Shown: positions 26,057-33,859, counted from the first letter of the stretch. The stretch: 64,000 nt of DNA from Streptomyces katrae (GCF_000717655.1 NZ_JNZY01000012.1:1-64000); one strand, 5' to 3'. Made by a program: numbers and translations. Notes: generated by a model from the letters alone, not told the origin.

Positions 26057-26076
26057 TTCGCCAGGGTTCGCCAGGG
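26057..26076. promoter_or_regulatory. Two 10-bp direct repeats upstream of the regulator operon
   Basis: TTCGCCAGGG occurs twice head to tail, spaced one helical turn apart, about 130 bp before the regulator start. A directly repeated site like this could bind a regulator cooperatively. Confidence 0.35.
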
Positions 26077-26128
26077 TGCGCTCCATGACGCGCACCACCA
26101 CCTTCAGGACATATCGCACCAAAGAACC

Positions 26129-26162
26129 GCGGCCCCGCCCGGGGTCGTCCGGGCGGGGCCGC
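26129..26162 (-). terminator. Strong terminator after the aldolase gene
   Basis: GCGGCCCCGCCC and GGGCGGGGCCGC form a perfect 12-bp stem with a 10-base loop, 46 bp beyond the aldolase stop at 26208. It may also shield the divergent-facing regulator leader from read-through. Confidence 0.75.
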
Positions 26163-26207
26163 GCGAGGCCGTGCGAGGCCGTGCGAGCGCTACGAGCAGG
26201 ACGTCCC

Positions 26208-27506
26208 TCAGGCGGTCGCGGTCAGGGTCGCCGAGCGGCGGGGGATGGCGAACGCGTCCAGTTCGGCGCGGGTCAGGCCCGTCAGGGCGGTGACCTCGTC
26301 GGCGCCCACCGCGCCGCAGTCCAGGCCGCGGACGAGGTAGCCGGCCAGGGCCTTGGCCGTGGCGGGCTCGTCCATCACGTCGCCCTCGACCTTCGCGACG
26401 TACGCCTTCAGGCGCGCGGCGGCCGTCTCGAGGCCCTCGCGGTAGAAGGTGAAGACCGCCGCGTAGCGGGTCGGGAGGTGGCCCGGGTGCATGTCCCAGC
26501 CCTGGTAGTAGGCGCGGGCCAGGGCCCGGCGGGTGAGGCCGTAGTGCAGCTTCCAGGCCTCGTGGACGTGCTCGGTGGTGCCGATCGGCAGGACGTTCGT
26601 CGAGCCGTCGGAGACGCGTACGCCGGTGCCGGCGGCCGCGACCTGCATGATCGCCTTGGCGTGGTCGGCGGCCGGGTGGTCGCTCGACTGGTAGGCGGCG
26701 GAGACCCCCACGCAGGCGCTGTAGTCGAAGGTGCCGTAGTGCAGGCCGGTGGCGCGGCCCTTGGAGGCCTCGATCATCCGGGCCACGGTCGCGGTGCCGT
26801 CGGAGGCGAGGATCGACTGGCTGGTCTCAATCTGGATCTCGAAGCCGATCCGGCCCGGGCGCAGGCCGCGGGCGGTCTCGAAGGCCTCCAGAAGCTTGAC
26901 GAACGCGCTGACCTGCTCTGCGTACGTGACCTTGGGGAGGGTGAGGACCAGTCCGTCGGGAAGGCCGCCGTGCTCCAGCAGCCCGGACAGGAAGATGTCC
27001 GTGGTGCGGATGCCGCGGTCGCGGACGTTGGACTCCATGCACTTCATGCGGATGCCCATGTACGGGGCGTTCGCGCCGTTGGAGAAGGCCTCGGAGACGA
27101 GGCGGGCGGCGCGGGCGGCCGCCTGGTCCTCCTCCTCGTCGGAGCGGACGCCGAAGCCGTCCTCGAAGTCGACGCGGAGGTCCTCGATCGGCTCGGCGGC
27201 GAGCTTGGCGCGGACGCGGTCGTAGACGGGTACGGCCAGTTCGTCGCTGATGCCGAGCACCTTGGCGAAGGTCGCGGCGTCCGGGGCGTGCTGGTCGAGG
27301 GCCGCGAGGGCCTGGTCGCCCCAGGAGCGGATGGTGTCGGCGGCGAAGACGTCACCGGGGACGTAGACGGTGTGGATGGGCTGGCGGGTGCCGGGGTCGC
27401 CCGGGTAGTGGCGCGCGAGCTCCGCGTCCACCGGCGCGAGGGAGGCGCTGATGCCCTCGCTGACCGCGCCTGCGAGGCTCGTCGCCACCTTCTCCTGCTG
27501 ACCCAT
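26208..27506 (-). CDS. HpcH/HpaI aldolase / citrate lyase-like protein (DUF6986-like)
   Basis: A 432-residue TIM-barrel protein of the CitE/HpcH superfamily. Landmarks are DLRVDFEDGFG (acidic metal or phosphate site), GIRMKCME, VLTLPKVTYAEQV, FEIQIETSQSI (metal-binding Glu) and LHYGTFDYSACVG. It is longer than HpcH and matches, from memory, the actinobacterial DUF6986 group found beside malate synthase or allantoin genes. It probably cleaves or forms a C-C bond involving a 2-oxo acid. AGGAGAG precedes the ATG at 27506. It is transcribed alone. Confidence 0.82.
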   Translation of the reverse strand: MGQQEKVATSLAGAVSEGISASLAPVDAELARHYPGDPGTRQPIHTVYVPGDVFAADTIRSWGDQALAALDQHAPDAATFAKVLGISDELAVPVYDRVRAKLAAEPIEDLRVDFEDGFGVRSDEEEDQAAARAARLVSEAFSNGANAPYMGIRMKCMESNVRDRGIRTTDIFLSGLLEHGGLPDGLVLTLPKVTYAEQVSAFVKLLEAFETARGLRPGRIGFEIQIETSQSILASDGTATVARMIEASKGRATGLHYGTFDYSACVGVSAAYQSSDHPAADHAKAIMQVAAAGTGVRVSDGSTNVLPIGTTEHVHEAWKLHYGLTRRALARAYYQGWDMHPGHLPTRYAAVFTFYREGLETAAARLKAYVAKVEGDVMDEPATAKALAGYLVRGLDCGAVGADEVTALTGLTRAELDAFAIPRRSATLTATA

Positions 27507-27543
27507 CGTGCACTCTCCTCTTTTCCGCTTCACGGAAGCTTAG

Positions 27544-27559
27544 ATCCGCATAGCAGAAT
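27544..27559. promoter_or_regulatory. Imperfect palindrome upstream of the aldolase gene
   Basis: On the coding strand ATTCTGC-TAT-GCGGAT is a 15/16-bp imperfect dyad 38 bp before the start codon. The layout TTC.GC...GC.GAA resembles sites bound by IclR-type regulators of glyoxylate and allantoin genes in Streptomyces; that parallel is from memory. Confidence 0.3.
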
Positions 27560-27613
27560 TTAGTGTCGAGGTTCCGCCCAGTCAATGGTCCCTCCACCGA
27601 CACGGCCAAACGA

Positions 27614-27652
27614 CTCGGGGCCGTGCGGTGAGAAACACCACACGGCCCCGAG
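27614..27652 (-). terminator. Terminator after etfA
   Basis: CTCGGGGCCGTG and CACGGCCCCGAG pair perfectly, with further GGTG/CACC pairing inside, 40 bp after the etfA stop at 27692. Confidence 0.8.
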
Positions 27653-27691
27653 ACGGTCAGCCAAAGGTCAGACGACGAAGAGAAGCGCAGG

Positions 27692-28654
27692 TCAGCCCTT
27701 GCGCGCCTTGATCTCCTCGGTCAGCTGCGGGACGACCGCGAAGAGGTCGCCGACCACGCCGTAGTCGACCAGGTCGAAGATCGGGGCCTCGGCGTCCTTG
27801 TTGATGGCCACGATGGTCTTCGAGGTCTGCATGCCGGCCCGGTGCTGGATCGCGCCCGAGATGCCGGAGGCGATGTACAGCTGCGGGGAGACCGACTTGC
27901 CGGTCTGGCCGACCTGGTTGGAGTGCGGGTACCAGCCGGCGTCGACGGCGGCGCGCGAGGCGCCGACGGCGGCACCGAGGGAGTCCGCGAGCTCCTCGAT
28001 GATGTGGAAGTTCTCGGCACCGTTGACGCCGCGGCCGCCGGAGACCACGATCGCGGCCTCGGTCAGCTCGGGGCGGCCCGTCGACTCGCGCGGGGTGCGG
28101 GAGACGACCTTGGTGCCGGTGGCGAGGGCGCCGAAGGTGACGGCGAGGGCCTCGACGGCACCGGCGGCCGGGGCGGCCTCGACCGGAGCCGAGTTCGGCT
28201 TGACGGTGATGACCGGGGTGCCCTTGGAGACACGGGACTTGGTGGTGAAGGACGCGGCGAACGCGGACTGCGTCGCGACCGGACCCTCGTCACCCGCCTC
28301 CAGGTCCACGGCGTCGGTGATGATGCCGGAGCCGATGCGGACGGCCAGCCGCGCGGCGATCTCCTTGCCCTCGGCGGAGGAGGGAACGAGGACGGCGGCC
28401 GGGGAAACAGCCTCGTATGCAGCCTGCAGCGCGTCCACCTTCGGTACGACGAGGTAGTCGGCGAACTCGGGGGCGTCGGCGGTGAGGACCTTGACGGCAC
28501 CGTGCTCGGCGAGCACGGCGGCGGTGTCGGCGGCACCGGCGCCGAGGGCGACGGCGACGGGCTCGCCGATGCGGCGGGCCAGCGTCAGCAGCTCGAGGGT
28601 GGGCTTGCGGACGGCACCGTCCACGTGGTCGACGTAGACGAGAACTTCAGCCAT
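27692..28654 (-). CDS. etfA: Electron transfer flavoprotein alpha subunit
   Basis: A 320-residue EtfA. The N-terminal domain (MAEVLVYVDHVDGAVRKPTLELL) leads to the C-terminal FAD-binding domain with the signature VSGGRGVNGAENFHIIEELADSLGAAVGASRAAVDAG, QVGQTGKSVSPQLYIASGISGAIQH and VAINKDAEAPIFDLVDYGVVGD. With EtfB it passes electrons from acyl-CoA and other dehydrogenases to the quinone pool through ETF-quinone oxidoreductase. CAGGAGAG precedes the ATG. It is 59 bp downstream of etfB in one operon. No dehydrogenase is linked. Confidence 0.97.
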   Translation of the reverse strand: MAEVLVYVDHVDGAVRKPTLELLTLARRIGEPVAVALGAGAADTAAVLAEHGAVKVLTADAPEFADYLVVPKVDALQAAYEAVSPAAVLVPSSAEGKEIAARLAVRIGSGIITDAVDLEAGDEGPVATQSAFAASFTTKSRVSKGTPVITVKPNSAPVEAAPAAGAVEALAVTFGALATGTKVVSRTPRESTGRPELTEAAIVVSGGRGVNGAENFHIIEELADSLGAAVGASRAAVDAGWYPHSNQVGQTGKSVSPQLYIASGISGAIQHRAGMQTSKTIVAINKDAEAPIFDLVDYGVVGDLFAVVPQLTEEIKARKG

Positions 28655-28713
28655 GGGACTGCTCTCCTGCTATTGCGAAGTGTCTGGGGGCTATGAGGGG
28701 GTGGCCGAAGTTC

Positions 28714-29499
28714 TCAGATGAACTTCTGGCCGGCCAGGAACTCGGCCAGCGCCTTGCCGCCCTCGCCCTCGTCCTTGACGATCGTGCCGGCGGTACGGGC
28801 CGGGCGCTGCGCCGCGGAGTCGACCGCGGTCCAGGAGCCCTCGAGGCCGACCTCGTCGGACTCGATCTCGAGCTCCTCCAGGTCCCAGGACTCGACCGGC
28901 TTCTTCTTGGCGGCCATGATGCCCTTGAAGGACGGATAGCGGGCCTCGCCCGACTGGTCCGTCACGGAGACGAGCGCCGGGAGGGAGGCCTCCAGCTGCT
29001 CGCTCGCGGAGTCGCCGTCGCGGCGGCCGGTCACGGTGCCGTCCTCGACCTTGACCTCGGAGAGCAGGGTGACCTGCGGGACGCCCAGGCGCTCGGCCAG
29101 GATCGCCGGGAGCACGCCCATGGTGCCGTCGGTCGAGGCCATGCCGGTGATGACCAGGTCGTAGCCGGCCTTCTCGATCGCCTTGGCGAGCACCAGCGAG
29201 GTGCCCATGACGTCGGTGCCGTGCAGGTCGTCGTCCTCGACGTGGATGGCCTTGTCGGCGCCCATGGACAGCGCCTTGCGCAGCGCGTCCTTGGCGTCCT
29301 CGGGGCCCACCGTCAGGACGGTGATCTCGGCGTCGTCGGCCTCTTCGGCGATCTGCAGCGCCTGCTCGACGGCGTACTCGTCGAGCTCCGACAGCAGACC
29401 GTCGACGTCGTCGCGGTCGACCGTCAGGTCATCGGCGAAGTGCCGGTCGCCGGTGGCGTCGGGCACGTACTTCACACAGACAACGATCCTCAGGCTCAC
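28714..29499 (-). CDS. etfB: Electron transfer flavoprotein beta subunit
   Basis: A 261-residue EtfB beginning SLRIVVCVKYVPDATGDR. The AMP-binding alpha/beta fold includes SELDEYAVEQALQIAEE, VGPEDAKDALRKALSMGADKAIHVED and the signature VITGMASTDGTMGVLPAILAERLGVPQVT. It forms the heterodimer with EtfA and holds the structural AMP. The GTG at 29499 follows AGGAGAG at a standard distance; the frame is open far upstream but without conserved sequence. It is the first gene of the etfBA operon. Confidence 0.97.
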   Translation of the reverse strand: MSLRIVVCVKYVPDATGDRHFADDLTVDRDDVDGLLSELDEYAVEQALQIAEEADDAEITVLTVGPEDAKDALRKALSMGADKAIHVEDDDLHGTDVMGTSLVLAKAIEKAGYDLVITGMASTDGTMGVLPAILAERLGVPQVTLLSEVKVEDGTVTGRRDGDSASEQLEASLPALVSVTDQSGEARYPSFKGIMAAKKKPVESWDLEELEIESDEVGLEGSWTAVDSAAQRPARTAGTIVKDEGEGGKALAEFLAGQKFI

Positions 29500-29623
29500 G
29501 CCGGCTCTCCTACCGCATCGTCTTTTTTCTGATACCGCCTTGTGCAGGCAGCATAGGCGCCTTGTCGGGCGGATCCCGGTCGGGGCGGCCCGCGCTCCGA
29601 TGGGAATGTTACTCGTCAGTACA

Positions 29624-29640
29624 CCGTGGGTCCCCCACGG
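29624..29640 (-). terminator. Short stem-loop after the flavin reductase gene
   Basis: CCGTGGG-TCC-CCCACGG is a perfect 7-3-7 hairpin between the flavin reductase stop (29703) and the etfB start (29499). It could alternatively lie in the etfB promoter region. Confidence 0.45.
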
Positions 29641-29702
29641 TTGCAAGGCCGGTGAACTGTGATCTGTCCAACGCCGCCCAGACCCGCCCCAGCAGGGACG
29701 AT

Positions 29703-30239
29703 TCAGTCGCGCAACGCGTTGAAGCGACCCTGGTGGTACAGGAGCGGGCGGCCCTCCCCCGCCGGGTCCCCGGCCACGGCCTCCGCGATGATCACCCGGT
29801 GCGCCCCGGCCGGCACCCGCGCCACGACGCGGCACACCAGCCACGCCAGTACGCCGTCGAGCAGCGGGACCTCGTGCGGACCCGGGGCCCAGCCCGTGGC
29901 CGGCCCGAAGCGGTCGGCTCCGCTGCGGGCGAACAGGCCCGCGAGCTCCGTCTGGTGCTCGCCGAGTATGTGGACGCCGAGGTGCTCGGAGTCGCGTATC
30001 GCGGGCCAGCTGGAGGAACCGGTGGCGATCGTGAAGGACAGCAGCGGCGGATCGGCCGAGACGGAGTTGAGCGAGGTCGCGGTGAACCCGACCGGCCGGC
30101 CGCCCTCGTCGGCGGCGGTGATCACGGCCACTCCCGCGGCGTGCCGGCGGAAGACGGAGCGGAGCAGGTCGGGCGAGCCCGGCTGGGCGGCGTCGAATCG
30201 TGCGGAATGGGCCGTCGGAATTGCCGGCGGGGCTGTCAT
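29703..30239 (-). CDS. Flavin reductase-family FMN-binding protein
   Basis: A 178-residue split-barrel flavin reductase. FMN contacts are in GVAVITAADEGGRPVGFTATSLNSVSADPPLLSFTIA and SSSWPAIRDSEHLGVHIL, and a late HRVIIAEAV strand is present. Such enzymes supply reduced FMN to two-component monooxygenases, including those that release sulfur from sulfonates. AAGGAAG lies ahead of the ATG at 30239. A 26-codon leader ORF with the Cys-Arg-Ser-His ending is 71 bp upstream in the same direction, suggesting sulfur- or cysteine-linked attenuation. No monooxygenase is adjacent. Confidence 0.88.
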   Translation of the reverse strand: MTAPPAIPTAHSARFDAAQPGSPDLLRSVFRRHAAGVAVITAADEGGRPVGFTATSLNSVSADPPLLSFTIATGSSSWPAIRDSEHLGVHILGEHQTELAGLFARSGADRFGPATGWAPGPHEVPLLDGVLAWLVCRVVARVPAGAHRVIIAEAVAGDPAGEGRPLLYHQGRFNALRD

Positions 30240-30255
30240 CGAGGAGCTTCCTTCT

Positions 30256-30269
30256 GCCGCACAGGCGGC
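30256..30269 (-). promoter_or_regulatory. Small hairpin before the flavin reductase ribosome site
   Basis: GCCGC-ACAG-GCGGC forms a 5-bp stem just upstream of AAGGAAG, between the leader peptide stop and the flavin reductase start. It could take part in attenuation, but it is short and may be chance. Confidence 0.3.
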
Positions 30270-30310
30270 GGGCACGGGCGCGGTCGGATCAGGTCGGAGG
30301 CCGGGGTCGT

Positions 30311-30391
30311 TCAGTGGCTCCGACAACGCGCGCTCGCGTAGCGGACGAGGTCCACGTGGACCCGCCCGTAAAGCAGGAGTTCATACCGCAT
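30311..30391 (-). CDS. Putative leader peptide, 26 residues
   Basis: A 26-codon ORF too short for routine gene finding. It begins MRYELLLY and ends GRVHVDLVRYASARCRSH then TGA. The pattern HVDLxR..S..C with a C-terminal Cys and His is that of the streptomycete 'putative leader peptides' placed ahead of sulfur-metabolism genes. It lies directly upstream of, and on the same strand as, the flavin reductase gene. A single cysteine codon four from the end (TGT) is the obvious sensor in a ribosome-stalling model. A TTGACT -35 box is 30-35 bp before its ATG. The function is inferred from pattern and position. Confidence 0.72.
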   Translation of the reverse strand: MRYELLLYGRVHVDLVRYASARCRSH

Positions 30392-30397
30392 GCGGCC

Positions 30398-30427
30398 AGC
30401 CTGGCGATCTCTCGTGTACACAGTCAA
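30398..30427 (-). promoter_or_regulatory. Promoter of the leader peptide-flavin reductase unit
   Basis: On the minus strand TTGACT (30427-30422) and CAGGCT (30403-30398) are separated by 18 bp, a reasonable match to vegetative sigma-factor promoters, just ahead of the leader peptide ATG at 30391. Confidence 0.45.
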
Positions 30428-30489
30428 GCCGCACGGGGCAGATGCGAGGCGCGTCACGCTGCGTGCGGGCGTGTGTACCGGCGCACCGG

Positions 30490-30810
30490 TCATACCGCGG
30501 CACCCAGGGCGGCGATCACATCCACCTTGCGGGGCATCCCCGCGGCGCGCCTCACGATCCGGCCGGCGGAGTCCAGGACGAGCACGGTCGGCGTCTTCTC
30601 GATGCCCAGGGCGCGCACGAGTCCGAGGTGGGCCTCGGCGTCGATCTCGATGTGCGCGACCCCCTCGACCAGCTCCGCCACTTCGGCGAGGATCCGCCGC
30701 GTGGCCCGGCAGGGCTGGCAGAACGCGCTGGAGAACTGCACCAGGCTGGCCCGCTCCCCGGGCTCCGCACCCAGTTCCGCCACGCCCAGCCGCACCACAC
30801 CCGCCGTCAC
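30490..30810 (-). CDS. Thioredoxin-family protein
   Basis: A 106-residue single thioredoxin domain with active site FSSAFCQPCRATRRIL and the cis-proline loop KTPTVLVLD. The CxxC pair is CQPC rather than CGPC, so its redox potential or partner may differ from housekeeping TrxA. It is likely cytoplasmic. The GTG at 30810 is chosen because GAGG lies 6 bp ahead; ATG codons at 30831 and 30834 have no ribosome site. It ends 99 bp before the leader peptide start and runs the same way. Confidence 0.85.
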   Translation of the reverse strand: MTAGVVRLGVAELGAEPGERASLVQFSSAFCQPCRATRRILAEVAELVEGVAHIEIDAEAHLGLVRALGIEKTPTVLVLDSAGRIVRRAAGMPRKVDVIAALGAAV

Positions 30811-31030
30811 CGCAGACCTCGTTCCCTGCATCATTGATGCGTTCGTACGGTGATCCGAGCGCCCCGGACACGCGCCGCATTCCCGGCGTGACGAGAATCT
30901 CCTCGGGCACAGACGTCTGGGCTGGCCAGCAGGCCGCGTTTGGGGCACGATCCCCAAGGGCCGCGTACCTACGCAGCCGTAACTTCCGGCCGGGAGTACC
31001 TCCCCAGGCAGAAAGCGGGGTCTCCCCCTG

Positions 31031-31753
31031 ATGGCTGAGCTCGTCTATCCTCCGGTGATCGGCGCCGCCCACACCCTGTTCCGGGCGCTGGACATCCGCA
31101 TCGACATGAAGGGCACGGAGAACATCCCGCGCAAGGGCGGGGCGGTTCTCGTGTCCAACCACATCGGCTACCTCGACTTCATCTTCGCCGGCCTGACCGC
31201 GCGGCCGCAGAAGCGCCTGGTCCGCTTCATGGCGAAGGAGTCGGTGTTCCGGCACAAGGTGTCCGGCCCGCTGATGCGCGCGATGAAGCACATCCCGGTG
31301 GACCGCAAGCAGGGTGAGACGGCCTATCAGTACGCCCTCGACTCGCTGCGCGCCGGCGAGATCATCGGCGTGTTCCCCGAGGCGACGATCTCCCAGTCGT
31401 TCACGCTCAAGAGCTTCAAGTCGGGCGCCGCGCGCATGGCCCAGGAGGCCGGCGTCCCGCTGATCCCCGTGGCACTGTGGGGCACGCAGCGGCTGTGGAC
31501 CAAGGGCCGTCCGAAGAACCTCAAGCGCAGCCACATCCCGGTGACGATGCGGGTGGGCGAGCCCATCGAGGCGCCGAGCGACCAGTACGCCGGGGCGATC
31601 ACCCGCCGCCTGCGCGAGCGGGTGCAGGAGCTGCTGGATGCCGCGCAGCGCGCCTACCCGGCCGCCCCCAAGGGTCCCGAGGACTCCTGGTGGCTGCCGG
31701 CGCACCTGGGCGGCACCGCGCCGACGGCCGCTCAGGTCAAGGAAGCGGGCTGA
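31031..31753 (+). CDS. Lysophospholipid acyltransferase (PlsC-like)
   Basis: A 240-residue acyltransferase. The catalytic HxxxxD motif is in SNHIGYLDFIF, the glycerophosphate-binding motif is GVFPEATIS, and there is a PVALWGTQRLW block. It transfers an acyl chain to lysophosphatidic acid or a related lipid on the inner face of the membrane. The start is the ATG at 31031. It is divergent from the thioredoxin gene with a 220-bp gap and stands alone. Confidence 0.92.
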   Translation: MAELVYPPVIGAAHTLFRALDIRIDMKGTENIPRKGGAVLVSNHIGYLDFIFAGLTARPQKRLVRFMAKESVFRHKVSGPLMRAMKHIPVDRKQGETAYQYALDSLRAGEIIGVFPEATISQSFTLKSFKSGAARMAQEAGVPLIPVALWGTQRLWTKGRPKNLKRSHIPVTMRVGEPIEAPSDQYAGAITRRLRERVQELLDAAQRAYPAAPKGPEDSWWLPAHLGGTAPTAAQVKEAG

Positions 31754-31855
31754 TCCCGGACCACCGGGTCGGGTGATCGTGCGGCCCCGCTGTTCACGGC
31801 GGGGCCACCGGACCGTGCCGGTCGAGCAGCGTGCCGGCCGGTCAGCGCGCGCCCG

Positions 31856-33067
31856 TCAGTTGGGGTTCTCGGCGTGGGTCAGCGTCTCCCATGCCTCGAA
31901 GTGGTTCTCGCTGCCCGCGGGGCGCCGTCCCTCGGTGAGCTTGCGGGTGTTGTCCATCTCGATGCCCAGCCGCGTGTGCAGGGCGTTGTAGCCGACCTCG
32001 GTCGCCGGGCCGATGCCCTTGGTCAGGCTCCCGCCGCACAGCCAGGAGGGCACCGGCGCGCCGAGTTCGTACGCGGCGTGGAAGCCGAGCGCGTGCCGGA
32101 AGCGGTCCTTGAACTCCGGGTAGAGGTCGCGGCCCTGGATCCGCGAGGTCTCGGCGACGTGCATGGTCGCGGCGATCCCCATGCCGGTGTGGCCGAAGTC
32201 CCGGCAGGTCTCCTGGGCGAGGCCGTCCACGAACGTGCTCTGGCCGTGCCAGTAGTCGACCAGCTCGCTCTTGGTGTCGATGCTCGAGCGCGGCGGGTAC
32301 TTCGGCTGCGGGCCGTCGGAGGCCAGGTAGAAGTACGCGGGGACCCGGCCCAGGTAGACGGCCATGGCCTTGTCGTAGCTCGCGCGGTCGTCGAGGTGGA
32401 CGGAGATGCCGACGGCGGCGTCCATCATGATCAGTTCCCAGTTGCCGTTGCTGTTCGGCTTGCCGTTGATGACCTCGGGCAGGTAGACGTCGCGCAGCAT
32501 GGCCGCGAACCGCCCCTGGTTCGGCCAGCCGCCGGTGTACGTGTGCTTGATGATCTCGGCGGCGCGCGGCCAGGTGGATCCCGCCCAGCCGCTCTGCAGC
32601 GGGGCGTTGCTGTTGGTGTGGTCCTTGATCTTCGCGGACCAGGCGTCCATCAGCTCGACCGACTTCTTCGCGTACTTCGCGTCGCGGGTGATGTACCAGG
32701 CGAGGGCGTCGCTGTACGCCGCGATGGCATCCTCGCGCTCGTCGGAACAGCCGAGGTTCGGGTTCGAGTACGAGCCGCACTCGACGACGGCGCGCGGCTT
32801 GGGCGTGCGCGACAGGGAGCCGTACTTGCTGGCGAGCATCGCGTCGAACGCGCCCTTCCACGGCTGCTGCCCGGCCTGCACCTTGGTGCGTACGAAGTCC
32901 AGCTGGGCGCGACTGCTGAGGACTCCGGGGTGGGCGAAGGGGGCGGGGGCTGCCGCGGCGGCGGGGGCCGGCCGCGGGCGTCCGGCGTGGGCGGAGGGGG
33001 TGAGGGTCAGGGCCGCGGTTAAGCCGAGTGCGAGGGCGGCCAGCCCGGCGGGGACTCCGTAACGCAT
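31856..33067 (-). CDS. Secreted alginate lyase-family protein
   Basis: A 403-residue exported protein. The signal peptide is MRYGVPAGLAALALGLTAAL ending at AHAG, followed by a Pro/Ala linker. The mature domain is an alpha/alpha toroid with NGKPNSNGNWELIMMDAAVG, SYDKAMAVYLGRVPAYF, ETCRDFGHTGMGIAATMH and HAAYELGAP, as in the alginate lyase (PL5-like) family. It probably acts on an extracellular uronate polymer; exact specificity is unknown. Start ATG at 33067. A LacI-like operator and a second palindrome lie upstream. Confidence 0.85.
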   Translation of the reverse strand: MRYGVPAGLAALALGLTAALTLTPSAHAGRPRPAPAAAAAPAPFAHPGVLSSRAQLDFVRTKVQAGQQPWKGAFDAMLASKYGSLSRTPKPRAVVECGSYSNPNLGCSDEREDAIAAYSDALAWYITRDAKYAKKSVELMDAWSAKIKDHTNSNAPLQSGWAGSTWPRAAEIIKHTYTGGWPNQGRFAAMLRDVYLPEVINGKPNSNGNWELIMMDAAVGISVHLDDRASYDKAMAVYLGRVPAYFYLASDGPQPKYPPRSSIDTKSELVDYWHGQSTFVDGLAQETCRDFGHTGMGIAATMHVAETSRIQGRDLYPEFKDRFRHALGFHAAYELGAPVPSWLCGGSLTKGIGPATEVGYNALHTRLGIEMDNTRKLTEGRRPAGSENHFEAWETLTHAENPN

Positions 33068-33139
33068 GAAGCGCCTTCCGGTCGCAGGTGGGGGGAACGG
33101 GGAATTCCTGCCGCCGAAAGTACCCATGGGCATGCCAAG

Positions 33140-33155
33140 TTGACAACGTTATCGA
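33140..33155. promoter_or_regulatory. LacI-type operator candidate upstream of the alginate lyase gene
   Basis: TTGACAACGTTATCGA has the central AACGTT dyad and flanking TGA/TC(G)A half-sites of LacI-family operators, 73 bp before the start codon. Sugar-responsive repression of a polysaccharide lyase would be natural. Confidence 0.45.
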
Positions 33156-33171
33156 CAGGAAACTTTCCTGT
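33155..33171. promoter_or_regulatory. Perfect 8-1-8 palindrome
   Basis: ACAGGAAA-C-TTTCCTGT directly abuts the LacI-like site, between the alginate lyase start and the 3' end of the CGNR gene. It could be a second operator or a terminator for the CGNR gene, whose stop codon is 22 bp away. Confidence 0.45.
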
Positions 33172-33192
33172 TGCTTCCACCCGCCGGGCCGC

Positions 33193-33777
33193 CTACGCCT
33201 CCGCGGCCGCCCCCACCTGCCCGGACGTCTCGGCGCGCTTGCGTCTGCGGTGCGCGGCGACCCGCGCCCGCGTGGCGCAGGCGGTGGAGCAGTAGCGGCG
33301 GGCGCTGCCGGGCCCGGCGCCGAGGAAGAACCGCCCGCAGCCCCCGACGGCGCAGGCACCCCACGCGATCCGCCCGTACTCGGTGAGGAGCCGGGAGAGC
33401 GCCAGGGCCCCGGAGGCGAGGAACCACTCGCCCCACCCGGCCTGCTCCCCCCTGTCCACGTGCAGGTGCCAGGGGTGACCGTCGTGCCGGGTCAGGCGGG
33501 GGCGGCTGCCGTACTGTGCGAAGAGCGCGTTGAGGGCCTCGGCGGCGCGGTCCTCGTCGGCCTCGGCGAGGACCGCGCCCATCCGCCGGGCGGCGGACCG
33601 CAGTTCGGCCGCGCCGGCCTCGGTGAAGGCCTCCTCGGTGAGGTCGCGGGGGTGCTCACCGTGCCGCTCGAGGAGCGCCGCCAGCTCGGCGCGCGGGAGT
33701 TCGGGATCCAGGCGAACCGCCTCGGCGAGATCGATCAGCCGCCGGCCGGCCGAGAACCCGTGCGCGGAGTCGGTCAT
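33193..33777 (-). CDS. ABATE/CGNR zinc-finger regulator
   Basis: A 194-residue protein. The N-terminal ABATE-like stress-sensing domain covers residues 1-145. The C-terminal CGNR zinc finger is ACAVGGCGRFFLGAGPGSAR then RYCSTACATRARVAAHRRR, with the four cysteines intact. The family is thought to bind DNA and respond to small molecules. It is divergent from an MFS gene; an inverted repeat in the 82-bp gap suggests it controls that exporter and itself. Confidence 0.88.
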   Translation of the reverse strand: MTDSAHGFSAGRRLIDLAEAVRLDPELPRAELAALLERHGEHPRDLTEEAFTEAGAAELRSAARRMGAVLAEADEDRAAEALNALFAQYGSRPRLTRHDGHPWHLHVDRGEQAGWGEWFLASGALALSRLLTEYGRIAWGACAVGGCGRFFLGAGPGSARRYCSTACATRARVAAHRRRKRAETSGQVGAAAEA

Positions 33778-33809
33778 CCCCGGATCCTTTCGTTCTACAT
33801 CCGTTTGGC

Positions 33810-33837
33810 GTAACGTCTCGTGCCGCTATCACGTTAC
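33810..33837. promoter_or_regulatory. Inverted repeat between the CGNR and MFS genes
   Basis: GTAACGT and ACGTTAC are perfect 7-bp arms 14 bases apart, centred in the 82-bp divergent gap. This is a likely site for the CGNR regulator. Confidence 0.5.
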
Positions 33838-33859
33838 ACATCTCGAGGGGGGTCCGGGG

